Of a DNA stretch of 64,000 nucleotides, positions 17,594-28,334 are shown in pieces; position 1 is the first letter of the stretch; every line of letters begins with the position of its first letter. A program made the translations under genes and the position numbers. Source of the stretch: Thiobacillus thioparus DSM 505 (GTDB lineage: Bacteria > Pseudomonadota > Gammaproteobacteria > Burkholderiales > Thiobacillaceae). Below the pieces are notes generated by a model that saw nothing but the letters and a program-made list of their open reading frames with translations, searched no databases and was not told where the DNA came from. Location of the stretch: positions 310,001 through 374,000 of the forward strand of contig NZ_KB891316.1 of the NCBI RefSeq assembly GCF_000373385.1, in the 5' to 3' direction.

Positions 17594-17680
17594 TGGTGCC
17601 GGGAGGGGGACTCGAACCCCCACAGTGTTACCACCGGCGGATTTTGAATCCGCTGCGTCTACCGATTCCGCCATCCCGGC
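17594..17680 (-). tRNA. tRNA-Leu (anticodon CAA)
   Basis: The minus-strand sequence folds as a class II tRNA of 87 bases with an encoded CCA. The acceptor stem is GCCGGGA/TCCCGGC, the anticodon arm GCGGA-TTCAAAA-TCCGC gives anticodon CAA, a long variable arm follows, and the T arm contains GGTTCGAGTCC. The first base is at 17680. The gene is oriented away from queA, with its 3' end towards the A/T-richer block 13.05-17.6 kb. Confidence 0.95.
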
Positions 17681-17761
17681 AAAGGGGCCGGATGCGAACG
17701 CGTCCGGCGACAGAAGCCGCGCATTATCGCCGAATCGGACGGCCTGCCGCAAGGCGACCGT

Positions 17762-17767
17762 TATAAT
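17762..17767 (+). promoter_or_regulatory. -10 box just before queA
   Basis: A perfect TATAAT lies only 8 bases before the queA ATG, and no Shine-Dalgarno fits in between. If used, the transcript would start at or within a base or two of the ATG. No convincing -35 box is seen, so this is a weak call. Confidence 0.35.
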
Positions 17768-17775
17768 CGCGCCCC

Positions 17776-19901
<2,126 letters not shown>

Positions 19902-19947
19902 AATCCCGTGGTTTTAACTGAATAGCCTTGATTCGGAGCGTTTACCC

Positions 19948-20265
19948 ATGATTTCCCTTGCCCATGCACAAGCCGCCGCAGCGGCCAACCCGGGTTATGA
20001 GCAGTTCCTCCCGCTCATCATCATCTTCGTCCTGTTCTGGTTCATGCTGATCCGTCCGCAGATGAAACGCGCCAAGGAGCAGAAGAAAATGCTGACGGAA
20101 CTGGCCAAGGGCGACGAAGTCGTCACTGCAAGCGGCCAGGTCGGCAAGATCGTCAAGCTCGGCGATCAATATGTGTCCCTGGAAATCGCCGACGGTGTCG
20201 TCACTCACGTACAGAAGCAATCGGTACAGACGCTGTTGCCCAAGGGCACGATCAAAGGCCTGTAA
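19948..20265 (+). CDS. yajC: Sec translocon accessory subunit YajC
   Basis: This 105-residue single-span inner-membrane protein has the hydrophobic segment FLPLIIIFVLFWFMLIRPQ at residues 20-38, followed by the cytoplasmic motif KMLTELAKGDEVVTASGQVGKI typical of YajC. It associates with SecD-SecF in the holotranslocon. A CGGAG ribosome site precedes the ATG. It sits 46 bases after tgt and before a 121-base palindrome-rich spacer leading to secD. Confidence 0.95.
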   Translation: MISLAHAQAAAAANPGYEQFLPLIIIFVLFWFMLIRPQMKRAKEQKKMLTELAKGDEVVTASGQVGKIVKLGDQYVSLEIADGVVTHVQKQSVQTLLPKGTIKGL

Positions 20266-20275
20266 AGACGATGGG

Positions 20276-20386
20276 TTAGGCGCCAGGAGCCAGGATTGGC
20301 GGTTGGCCTGCGGCCACACAACCAACCCCTGGCCACCCGTTTTTCCCGACCCCTACTTCCTCGCTCTCCAATCCTCGCCTCCTAAA
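20276..20386. repeat. Nested inverted repeats in the yajC-secD spacer
   Basis: AGGATTGG (20292-20299) pairs with CCAATCCT (20368-20375), extended imperfectly outward by TTAGG arms. An inner GGTTGG (20301-20306) pairs with CCAACC (20322-20327). The right outer arm ends directly at the secD ATG, and no ribosome site is seen there. It may be an RNA structure affecting secD translation or an intergenic repeat element. Confidence 0.5.
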
Positions 20387-22201
20387 ATGAACCGCTTCCC
20401 GCTCTGGAAATATGTATTCATCGGCATCACGCTGGTGATCGCCTTCCTCTACACCCTGCCCAATTTCTTTGGCGAAGTGCCTGCGGTGCAGATTTCCCCC
20501 GTCCGCACGACCGAAAAGGTCGACACGGCACTGCTGGGTCAGGTGGAATCCTCGCTGAAAGCCACCAATCTGGGCAATCAGGGGGTGGAGCTGGCGGGAA
20601 ATAGCATCAAGGTCCGTCTGGCCAGCACCGACCAGCAGATCAAGGCCAAGGACGTGCTGCAGAACAGTCTGGGGGAACGCTATACCGTCGCGCTCAACCT
20701 GGTGTCGGCCTCGCCTGCATGGCTGTCGTCGATACACGCGCTGCCGATGTATCTGGGTCTGGATTTGCGCGGCGGCGTGCATTTCCTGCTTGAGGTCGAC
20801 ATGAAAGCCGCACTGGAAAAGGCGGCCATCCGCTACCAGAACGATTTCCGCACCGAACTGCGAGGCGACAAGATCCGCTACGGACGCATCAGCCGCGAAG
20901 GCAACGCCGTGACCGTACACTTTGCCACCCGCGACCAGCGCGATGCGGCCCTCAGCAAGCTGGGGAGCACGTTCACCGAGCTCTTCTTCGCCACTGATGA
21001 CCAGGCCGAGGGCTTCACGCTGACCGCACGCCTGAAACCGCAGGCCGAAACCAAAGTGCAGGAATTCGCCCTGCAGCAGAACATCACCACGCTCAGAAAC
21101 CGCGTCAACGAACTTGGCGTGGCCGAGCCCGTCATCCAGCAGCAGGGCGCCAGCCGCGTCGTGGTACAGCTCCCTGGCGTACAGGACACCGCCAAGGCAA
21201 AAGACATTCTGGGTCGCACGGCCACGCTGGAAATCCGCATGGTCGACGAACAGGCCGATCCGACCGCCATCCAGCAGGGGCAGGCCCCGTTTGGCGACGA
21301 CATCGTATCCAGCCGCGACGGTGGGAAGATCGCCGTGAAGAAGGACGTGGTGCTGACCGGCGATTCGATCACCGACGCTTCGCCCGGCTTTGAAAGCACC
21401 AGCGGCCAGGCGGCCGTCCACATCAACCTGGATGGCAAGGGCGCACGCATCTTCAAGGATGTGACGCGCGAGAACGTCGGCAAGCGCATGGCCATCCTGC
21501 TGATCGAGAAAGGCGTGGCCGAGGCCATCACGTCGCCGGTCATCCGCGAGGAAATCGGTGGCGGCCGCGTACAGATCACCGGCATGGAATCCGCCCAGGA
21601 AGCCTCCGACGTCGCCCTGCTGCTGCGCGCCGGCGCGCTGGCCGCCCCGATGCAGATCGTGGAGGAACGCACCGTCGGCCCGAGCATGGGTGCGGAGAAC
21701 ATCAGCAAGGGCTTCCACTCCAACCTGTGGGGGTTCCTCGCCGTCACGCTGTTCATGGTGATCTACTACCGTATCTTCGGACTATTTTCCTCGATTGCGC
21801 TTGCCATCAACGGCTTCTTCCTGATCGCGCTGCTGTCGATGCTGCAGGCCACACTGACCCTGCCCGGCATGGCGGCGATCGCGCTTACGCTCGGCATGGC
21901 GATCGACGCCAACGTACTGATCAACGAGCGGATCCGCGAGGAGCTGCGCAATGGCGCCACCCCGCAGGCGGCGATCCACGCCGGTTACGAACGCGCCTGG
22001 GCCACCATTCTCGACTCCAATCTCACCACGCTGATCGCCGGCGTCGCCCTGTTCTGGCTGGGTTCCGGTCCGGTGCGCGGTTTTGCAGTCGTCCTGTGTC
22101 TGGGCATCCTCACCTCCATGTTCAGCGCCGTCACCGTGTCGCGCGCCATGGTCAATCTCACCTATGGCCGCCAGGCGCGGCTGGCCAAAGTCTCGATCTA
22201 A
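20387..22201 (+). CDS. secD: Protein translocase subunit SecD
   Basis: This is the 604-residue SecD of the SecDF proton-driven motor that pulls exported proteins into the periplasm. One N-terminal membrane span (WKYVFIGITLVIAFLYTLPN) is followed by the periplasmic P1 region (LGLDLRGGVHFLLEVDM). The C-terminal RND-type domain has five spans, with GMAIDANVLINERIREE at the proton-conducting helix. The ATG at 20387 is fixed by homology although no ribosome site precedes it; a palindrome-rich spacer lies directly upstream. It is followed 10 bases later by secF. Confidence 0.96.
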   Translation: MNRFPLWKYVFIGITLVIAFLYTLPNFFGEVPAVQISPVRTTEKVDTALLGQVESSLKATNLGNQGVELAGNSIKVRLASTDQQIKAKDVLQNSLGERYTVALNLVSASPAWLSSIHALPMYLGLDLRGGVHFLLEVDMKAALEKAAIRYQNDFRTELRGDKIRYGRISREGNAVTVHFATRDQRDAALSKLGSTFTELFFATDDQAEGFTLTARLKPQAETKVQEFALQQNITTLRNRVNELGVAEPVIQQQGASRVVVQLPGVQDTAKAKDILGRTATLEIRMVDEQADPTAIQQGQAPFGDDIVSSRDGGKIAVKKDVVLTGDSITDASPGFESTSGQAAVHINLDGKGARIFKDVTRENVGKRMAILLIEKGVAEAITSPVIREEIGGGRVQITGMESAQEASDVALLLRAGALAAPMQIVEERTVGPSMGAENISKGFHSNLWGFLAVTLFMVIYYRIFGLFSSIALAINGFFLIALLSMLQATLTLPGMAAIALTLGMAIDANVLINERIREELRNGATPQAAIHAGYERAWATILDSNLTTLIAGVALFWLGSGPVRGFAVVLCLGILTSMFSAVTVSRAMVNLTYGRQARLAKVSI

Positions 22202-22211
22202 GGGCAACGCC

Positions 22212-23144
22212 ATGCTGGAATTTTTCCCATTCAAGAAGAACATCCCCTTCATGAGCTGGGGGAAGGTGACGACGGCAATTTCGCTGCTCACTTTTCTCTT
22301 TGCGATCTGGGCACTGTGGGACAAGGGCCTGAATCTGGGCGTCGACTTCACGGGCGGTACCGTCATGGAAGTGCGCACCAGCCAGCCCGCCGATTTGCCG
22401 GCCATCCGGACGGTACTGGAAAACGCCGGCCTGACGGAAGTGTCGGTGCAGACCTTCGGCACCAGCCGCGACGTGCTGATCCGCTTGCCCAACAAGGGTG
22501 AAAGCAACGCTGCGGAAACCAGCAACCGCGTGATGACCGCACTGGCCGCCACCAACCCTGGGCTCGAATTGAAGCGCGTCGACTTCGTTGGCCCGCAGGT
22601 CGGCAAGGAACTCTACGACAACGGCGCACTGGCGCTGCTGGTGGTCGCCTTCGGCATCATGGCCTACCTGGCGATCCGCTTTGAATGGCGCTTTGCGGTG
22701 GCGGGGATGCTCGCCAACATGCACGACATCGTCATCATCCTCGGCGTGTTCGCCTTCTTTCAGTGGGAATTCACGCTCACCGTACTGGCCGGCGTGCTGG
22801 CGATTCTCGGCTACTCGGTCAACGAATCGGTGGTGGTGTTCGACCGGATCCGCGAAAACATCCGCAAGATGCGCGGCGCGACCATCCCGGACATCATCGA
22901 CGACGCCATCACCCGCACCATGAGCCGCACCATCATCACCCACGGGTCGACGCAGATCATGGTGCTGTCGATGCTGTTCTTTGGCGGCGAAGCGCTGCAC
23001 AACTTCGCGCTCGCGCTCACCATCGGCATCATGTTCGGCATCTATTCGTCGGTGCTGGTCGCCTCGCCACTGCTGCTGATGTTCGGCGTCAAGCGCGAGC
23101 ACTTCATCAAGCCTGTGGAAAAGAAGGAAGAAGCGGTGGTGTGA
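22212..23144 (+). CDS. secF: Protein translocase subunit SecF
   Basis: Partner of SecD. The 310-residue protein has FDFTGG-type motif GVDFTGGTVMEV, a C-terminal six-span RND domain with SVNESVVVFDRIREN, and RTIITHGSTQIMVLSM typical of SecF. The ATG at 22212 follows the secD stop after 10 bases. The stop codon lies inside the outer arm of a large palindrome that fills the gap to dedA. Confidence 0.96.
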   Translation: MLEFFPFKKNIPFMSWGKVTTAISLLTFLFAIWALWDKGLNLGVDFTGGTVMEVRTSQPADLPAIRTVLENAGLTEVSVQTFGTSRDVLIRLPNKGESNAAETSNRVMTALAATNPGLELKRVDFVGPQVGKELYDNGALALLVVAFGIMAYLAIRFEWRFAVAGMLANMHDIVIILGVFAFFQWEFTLTVLAGVLAILGYSVNESVVVFDRIRENIRKMRGATIPDIIDDAITRTMSRTIITHGSTQIMVLSMLFFGGEALHNFALALTIGIMFGIYSSVLVASPLLLMFGVKREHFIKPVEKKEEAVV

Positions 23145-23214
23145 GGTAAGTCGCAAGTGGTGAGTGGAGTTTCCACTTTCCGCCACCACTCACCACTTCC
23201 CACTCACCCCTCAC
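23141..23214. repeat. Long perfect palindrome between secF and dedA
   Basis: AGTGGTGAGTGG (23156-23167) is exactly complementary to CCACTCACCACT (23186-23197), with an 18-base loop that itself contains GTGGA/TCCAC-like pairing. Outer arms GTGAGG (23141-23146) and CCTCAC (23209-23214) extend it. No U-run follows, so it is not a standard terminator. It overlaps the secF stop and ends 4 bases before the dedA ATG. Confidence 0.65.
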
Positions 23215-23218
23215 CCCC

Positions 23219-23815
23219 ATGCTCCAAGACTTCATCGCCTGGATCCTCGCCACCGTCCACGACTGGGGCTATATCGGCATCTTTATCCTGATGGCGCTGG
23301 AATCCACGGTATTGCCGGTGCCGAGCGAACTGGTCCTGATTCCGGCAGGCTACCTCGCTCACCAGGGTCAAATGAATATCGGGCTGATTCTGCTCACCTC
23401 CACTGTCGGCTGCCTGGTCGGTGCGTTATTCAATTACGCGGTAGCGATGTGGGTCGGGCGGCCTTTCCTCGAACGCTGGGGCCGCTACTTCTTCGTGCGC
23501 CCCGAACTGCTGCACAAGACTGACGCGTTTTTCGTCAAGCACGGTGCAGTGTCCACCTTTACCGGTCGCCTCATCCCCGGCATTCGCCACCTGATTTCCA
23601 TCCCCGCGGGGCTCTCCCGCATGAATCTCGGCGCATTTGCGTCCTACACCAGCCTCGGCGCGGGGCTCTGGTCGCTGATTCTCACCCTGTTCGGCTATTT
23701 TCTGGGCGGCAACGAAGCCCTCATCAGGGAATATCAGCACTTCATCACTGCTGGCGTCATCGCATTTGTGGCGCTGATTATTGGTGGCTACGTGTGGTGG
23801 CAGAAACGCTGCTGA
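23219..23815 (+). CDS. DedA-family inner-membrane protein
   Basis: This 198-residue multi-span protein belongs to the DedA/VTT superfamily, whose members handle undecaprenyl- or phospholipid flipping and proton-coupled envelope homeostasis. Diagnostic segments are ESTVLPVPSELVLIPAG near residue 28, a glycine-rich membrane loop, and the FTGRLIPGIRHLISIPAG stretch near 115-132 with its conserved Arg. No ribosome site is visible, because the preceding spacer is a palindrome. A broken DedA relic with the same STFT and PAG-ARMNL signatures occurs at 31.9 kb. Confidence 0.88.
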   Translation: MLQDFIAWILATVHDWGYIGIFILMALESTVLPVPSELVLIPAGYLAHQGQMNIGLILLTSTVGCLVGALFNYAVAMWVGRPFLERWGRYFFVRPELLHKTDAFFVKHGAVSTFTGRLIPGIRHLISIPAGLSRMNLGAFASYTSLGAGLWSLILTLFGYFLGGNEALIREYQHFITAGVIAFVALIIGGYVWWQKRC

Positions 23816-24138
23816 AAAGCGACCAGAGACAGTCGAGAATGTCCAGTTGTCGACGCTTCCGCTAGAGAACGTCAAGAAGACGATCCCACCGCCGTGACGG
23901 GTGCACCACCCATCACGTGCGTAAGCGAGTCTCGCTTCGTGATTCTCGAGCTGGCCAACGTCCTTGAAACGACACTCAAGGCCTCGTCACTTCTTCGTCC
24001 GATTCGGCTAGGCAGAAGGCTCCATCGGCCTTGAATGGTTGTCCGCTTTATCCGAGTCTTCATTTTCGGCATACGGGATGCCCTTCGCCACTCCGATGAT
24101 GACGACATTCTCTTGCCGCTATTTTTATAATTTTTTTA
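23816..24138. other. Spacer upstream of the KdpD-like kinase gene
   Basis: This non-coding stretch of about 320 bases shows no protein-like frame on either strand and no remnant of the KdpD N-terminal domain that I can see. Its last 20 bases are very A/T-rich and include a perfect TATAAT at 24126-24131, a possible -10 box without a convincing -35. If used, transcription would begin at about 24138, next to the TTG at 24139, arguing for a start further inside. Confidence 0.5.
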
Positions 24139-25671
24139 TTGGACCCCGGGTACCATGACCCTCCGGTTCAAGACTCTCAGCTCTCAAGTACCTTTATCGT
24201 GCGAATCAGGCCATATGGGCTTGGAATCTTTGGCTGTATAGCACTCACCCTGCTGATCGCCCCTCTGCGGACGGCCATCGATTTATCCAACATTGCTTTG
24301 CTTTATGTCCTCCTGGTGGTCGCAACGGCCGTCTGGTCGGGACGCGGTCCGGCTGTCGTGACGGCCTTGCTGGGGTCGCTGGCGTTCGCCTATGTCTTTG
24401 TCCCGCCCTACTTTTCCTTGGCCATTACCGAAATTCAGCACCTCATCACAGCCCTCATCATGCTGGGAGTGGCCTTGCTGGTGGGGCATCTGACCTCTAC
24501 GTTGAAAAATCACGTCGAAGCCGCCAAAGTGCGGGAGCAGCATTCGCGAGCCTTGTATGTGCTGGCAAGCCAGCTCACCGCCGCGCAGACTCCGGCGGAC
24601 GTGCTGAAGATCAGTAGTCATTTTCTGACGACATCGTTTAGCGTGGACGATGTCAGAATCTTCACACCTGACGCGTTCGACAATCTGCCGGCGCCATTAA
24701 GCCCAGCAGGCCTGGCTGACATCATCGCCAGCCGGAATCTCGCCATTGTGCCTGTTCCGGGTACCACGCGTGCTCTGACCGTTGTGCCTCTACGAGTGGC
24801 GAGAGGATTGCAAGGCGTCCTTGGTTTCGTTCTGGACGACGCGGACACGCTGACGGGCTATGCCCGGGAGTTGCTGGAAATCATGGCATCGGTGGTCGCG
24901 GTGGCCTTGGAGCGCATCCATTGCGCCGAACTCGCCAAGACGACTGAGGTGAAAATGGCCTCCGAAACCCTGCGCAGTACCATTCTTTCCGCGCTCTCCC
25001 ACGACTTGCGCACCCCTCTTACAGCCCTGGTAGGAATGGCTGATACGTTGGCAGAGGGGCGGGCGACCGAGCCGGAAAAGCAGCGGGCCATGATTATTGC
25101 CATTCGCGACCAGGGCCTGACCATCAACCGGTTGGTCAGCAATCTCCTGGAAATGGCGCGCCTGCAGTCCGGGGCGGTCACTCTCAACAAGGCATGGCAG
25201 CCGGTGGAAGAGGTAATCGGCGCCAGCCTTCAGCAGATGCGGATGCAGCTCGATGGACATCCCGTCAAGGTCGAGATCATGTCGACGCTTCCTCCGGTCG
25301 AAATCGACTCCGTGTTGATGGAACGTGCGCTTTGCAATTTGCTGGAGAACGCCACGAAGTACAGCCCGCCTGGAACCGGGATCGATCTGTCGGCAGGGCA
25401 GATGAAAAATTGGCTGGAAATCGAAATTTGCGACCGCGGTCCAGGTTTGCCGGACGGCTGCGAAGCGGAAATCTTCGGCCTGTTCCGCCGCGGCCAGTGC
25501 GAATCGAACATCCCCGGCGTGGGGCTGGGCCTGGCCATTGTTCGCACGATCGTTGAAGCGCATGGAGGGCGCGTCGATGCGGAAAACCGCAGCGACGGCG
25601 GCGCCTGCTTCAAGGTTCGTCTGCCGATGGAAACGCCTCCCCTTGTCGCCGAACTGGAGGCCCAGGCATGA
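24139..25671 (+). CDS. KdpD-like sensor histidine kinase lacking the N-terminal KdpD/Usp domains
   Basis: The 510-residue product begins directly with the four-helix DUF4118 membrane domain of KdpD (about residues 25-120: LGIFGCIALTLLIAPL to ALIMLGVALLVGHL). A GAF-like segment follows, then a HisKA domain with SHDLRTPL (His288) and an HATPase domain with LLENATKYSP (Asn404), CDRGPGLP and GVGLGLAIV. Full-length KdpD is about 900 residues; the ATP-binding KdpD sensor and UspA domains are absent. The start is uncertain: TTG at 24139 or GTG at 24199, neither with a ribosome site. Its stop overlaps the kdpE-like ATG. No kdpFABC pump genes are nearby, so its target is unknown. Confidence 0.87.
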   Translation: MDPGYHDPPVQDSQLSSTFIVRIRPYGLGIFGCIALTLLIAPLRTAIDLSNIALLYVLLVVATAVWSGRGPAVVTALLGSLAFAYVFVPPYFSLAITEIQHLITALIMLGVALLVGHLTSTLKNHVEAAKVREQHSRALYVLASQLTAAQTPADVLKISSHFLTTSFSVDDVRIFTPDAFDNLPAPLSPAGLADIIASRNLAIVPVPGTTRALTVVPLRVARGLQGVLGFVLDDADTLTGYARELLEIMASVVAVALERIHCAELAKTTEVKMASETLRSTILSALSHDLRTPLTALVGMADTLAEGRATEPEKQRAMIIAIRDQGLTINRLVSNLLEMARLQSGAVTLNKAWQPVEEVIGASLQQMRMQLDGHPVKVEIMSTLPPVEIDSVLMERALCNLLENATKYSPPGTGIDLSAGQMKNWLEIEICDRGPGLPDGCEAEIFGLFRRGQCESNIPGVGLGLAIVRTIVEAHGGRVDAENRSDGGACFKVRLPMETPPLVAELEAQA

Positions 25672-26357
25672 GCGAAGACATGCGGATTCTGGTAGTCGAG
25701 GACGACCGGCACATCCGGCAATTCGTTGCCTCTGCCCTGGAGAGCGAAGGCTACCGCGTTGCGATGGCCGGTTCCGCCCGCCAGGCCGGCATTGAACTGG
25801 GGTTGCGCCAACCCAGTCTGATCGTGCTTGATCTCGGGCTGCCCGATCAGGACGGAGTTGAATTCATCCAGGATTATCGGGGGTGGTCCGCTGTCCCTAT
25901 CCTGGTGCTCTCTGCACGCTCGTTGGAGACCGAGAAGGTGGCGGCGCTCGACGCCGGCGCCGACGACTATCTGACCAAGCCCTTCGGCGTATCGGAATTG
26001 TTGGCGCGAGTCCGTGCCCTGATGCGTCGCCGCAGCGCCGAAAACGAGCAGGATCAGCCGCTGATCCATTTCGGCGATTTTGAAATCGATTGCGTCGGAC
26101 GCATGGTGCGGCGTAAGGGCGAGGTTGTCCATCTGACCCAGATCGAATACCGCCTGTTACTTTGCCTGGCCACGCATCCCGGGCGGGTGATGACCCATCG
26201 CCAGCTGCTTGCCCAGGTCTGGGGCGCCCAGGCGGTGGAAAGCCATCAATACCTCCGGGTCTATGTCGGTCATCTGCGCCAGAAGATCGAATCCGACCCC
26301 ACCCAGCCGCGCCACATTCTCACCGAGACCGGCGTCGGCTATCGCTTCCAACCCTGA
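25668..26357 (+). CDS. KdpE-like OmpR-family response regulator
   Basis: A 229-residue receiver plus winged-helix regulator. Receiver landmarks are the acidic pocket VVEDDRHIR, phospho-acceptor Asp55 in VLDLGLPDQDG, Ser82 and Lys104 in YLTKPFG. The DNA-binding domain runs from about 130 with LTQIEYRLLLCLATHPGRVMTHRQLL and ends GVGYRF. It is closest in pattern to KdpE. The ATG lies in the stop of the kinase gene (ATGA), so the pair is a two-component system. fixA begins 15 bases after its stop, suggesting a single operon. Confidence 0.92.
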   Translation: MSEDMRILVVEDDRHIRQFVASALESEGYRVAMAGSARQAGIELGLRQPSLIVLDLGLPDQDGVEFIQDYRGWSAVPILVLSARSLETEKVAALDAGADDYLTKPFGVSELLARVRALMRRRSAENEQDQPLIHFGDFEIDCVGRMVRRKGEVVHLTQIEYRLLLCLATHPGRVMTHRQLLAQVWGAQAVESHQYLRVYVGHLRQKIESDPTQPRHILTETGVGYRFQP

Positions 26358-26372
26358 CCTCGCTTATCCGCC

Positions 26373-27227
26373 ATGCATATCGTCGTTTGCATCAAGCAGG
26401 TTCCGGACAGCGCTCATATCCGCGTGCATCCGGTCACCAACACCATCATGCGCCAGGGGGTGCCCGCCATCATCAATCCCTACGACCTGTTTGCCATCGA
26501 GGCAGCCCTGCGCTTGAAGGATCAACTGGGAGGCCGGGTGACAGTGATGAGCATGGGACCGACCCAGGCCGAACCGGCCCTGCGCAAGGCCATTTCCCTG
26601 GGCTGCGACGAGGCCATCCTGGTTACCGATCGCATCTTCGCGGGCGCCGACACCTTGGCCACGTCCTACGTCCTCGCTTCAGCCATCCGCACCCTGGACA
26701 AGGAAATGCCGGTCGGCCTGGTGTTCACCGGCAAGCAGACCATCGACGGCGATACCGCCCAGGTCGGCCCGGGCATCGCCAAGCGGTTGGACATGCAGCT
26801 GCTGACCTATGTTTCGCGCATCGTCGAGGTCGATCCGGCGCAGCGGCGCATCGTCGTGGAACGCCGTGCCGAAGGCGGTGTGCAGGTTCTGGAAACGGCC
26901 ATGCCAGCGCTGATCACCATGCTGGAAGGCAGCAACGAGATCCGCTTCGCCTCGACGCCCGGCATGTTCCGCGCGGCACGGGCGACCATCCGCCACTGGG
27001 ATCGCAATGCCGCCGGCATCGAGGACATCAAGCTGGTGGGGCTGAAAGGCAGCCCCACCATCGTCAGCCGCGTCTTCGGGCCGGCGGCGCGCGCCGAAAA
27101 GGCCAAGCCAATTCCATTTGACCCTGCCGACCCGGATAGCTGCGCAAACAATCTGCTGGAGCGCCTCCTCAACGAAATGCCGAAAGTCCGCAAGGAACTG
27201 GAGCAACGCCGTTCGGACACGCAATAA
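26373..27227 (+). CDS. fixA: Electron transfer flavoprotein beta subunit (FixA type)
   Basis: The 284-residue protein opens with MHIVVCIKQVPDS and has NPYDLFAIEAALRLKD, GCDEAILVTDR, FTGKQTIDGDTAQVGPGIAKRL and a C-terminal extension typical of EtfB/FixA. FixA binds the flavin/AMP pair with FixB. The presence of fixB, fixC and fixX directly downstream identifies the bifurcating Fix-type ETF, which uses NADH to reduce both quinone and a low-potential ferredoxin or flavodoxin. No nif genes are in the window, so the use of the reduced carrier is open. Confidence 0.92.
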   Translation: MHIVVCIKQVPDSAHIRVHPVTNTIMRQGVPAIINPYDLFAIEAALRLKDQLGGRVTVMSMGPTQAEPALRKAISLGCDEAILVTDRIFAGADTLATSYVLASAIRTLDKEMPVGLVFTGKQTIDGDTAQVGPGIAKRLDMQLLTYVSRIVEVDPAQRRIVVERRAEGGVQVLETAMPALITMLEGSNEIRFASTPGMFRAARATIRHWDRNAAGIEDIKLVGLKGSPTIVSRVFGPAARAEKAKPIPFDPADPDSCANNLLERLLNEMPKVRKELEQRRSDTQ

Positions 27228-27242
27228 CCCACACTCTCCGCC

Positions 27243-28334
27243 ATGTCAGCCACGCCAACCACGAAACCCGTCAAGAAACGCAAGATCAAACTCGACGAAC
27301 ACCTGCTCGCCTATCGCGGCGTCTGGGTCTTCGTCGAGAGCGAACGCGGACACGTTCACCCCGTATCCTGGGAACTCATGGGACAGGGGCGGCGACTTGC
27401 CGACCAGTTGCAGGTGGAACTCTGCGCTGTCGCCATGGGCGCACCGGGACCGGAACTCGACACCCATTGCGAGGCATCTTTCCACTATGGTGCGGACCGC
27501 TGCTACCGGGTCGCCAGCCCGGTGCTGCGGGATTACCGTAACGAGCCCTATACCCAGGCGCTGACGCAACTGGTCAACGCCCACAAGCCGGAGATTCTCT
27601 TCCTGGGCGCGACCACGCTGGGCCGGGATCTGGCCGGCTCGGTGGCCACCACCTTGAAGACCGGCCTGACCGCCGATTGCACCGAACTGGCGATCGACCC
27701 GGAAGACCGCTGCCTGCTGGCTACGCGACCCACCTTCGGCGGCAGCCTGCTGTGCACCATCGCCACGCTCAACTACCGGCCTCAGATGGCGACGATACGC
27801 CATCGCGTCATGCCGATGCCGGAACCGCAACCGGAGCGCCGCGGCTTGATCGTCGATTTCGAGCCTGGCCTGGTGGAGGACAGCATCGTCACCAAACTCC
27901 TCGATTTCCTGCCCGACGCGCTCGGCGACAAACAGCACTTGCCTTATGCCAAGATCGTTGTCGCGGGCGGCAAGGGCCTCGGCAAGGCGGAAAATTTCCG
28001 GCTGGTATGGGATTTGGCCGGGGTGCTGGGCGCCGAGGTAGGGGCCACCCGCGCCGCCATCCACGCCGGCTGGATCACGCCCGACCGCCAGGTGGGGCAG
28101 ACCGGCAAGACGGTGCGCCCCGCACTCTATATCGCAGCGGGTATCTCGGGCGCCATCCAGCACCGGGTCGGAATGGAAAGCTCTGACTGTATCGTCGCCA
28201 TCAACAATGATGCCAATGCTCCCATTTTTGATTTCGCCCACTATGCCCTGGTCGGCGATTGCGTGAGCGTACTGCCTGCCCTGACCAAGGCCTTCGCCAG
28301 CTACCTGGGCAAACCCTTCAAGGAAGCCACATGA
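27243..28334 (+). CDS. fixB: Electron transfer flavoprotein alpha subunit (FixB type)
   Basis: This 363-residue alpha subunit has an N-terminal EtfA domain ([28 protein letters not shown]) and a C-terminal FAD-binding half with [47 protein letters not shown] and [15 protein letters not shown]. The basic N-terminal leader [14 protein letters not shown] resembles FixB proteins more than mitochondrial-type EtfA. It starts 15 bases after fixA and its stop overlaps the fixC ATG, indicating stoichiometric expression. Confidence 0.93.
   Translation: MSATPTTKPVKKRKIKLDEHLLAYRGVWVFVESERGHVHPVSWELMGQGRRLADQLQVELCAVAMGAPGPELDTHCEASFHYGADRCYRVASPVLRDYRNEPYTQALTQLVNAHKPEILFLGATTLGRDLAGSVATTLKTGLTADCTELAIDPEDRCLLATRPTFGGSLLCTIATLNYRPQMATIRHRVMPMPEPQPERRGLIVDFEPGLVEDSIVTKLLDFLPDALGDKQHLPYAKIVVAGGKGLGKAENFRLVWDLAGVLGAEVGATRAAIHAGWITPDRQVGQTGKTVRPALYIAAGISGAIQHRVGMESSDCIVAINNDANAPIFDFAHYALVGDCVSVLPALTKAFASYLGKPFKEAT

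Noticed and set aside
23872-24108. Minus-strand frame in the spacer before the kinase gene
   Set aside because: Serine/arginine-rich random composition, no start context and no homology pattern.
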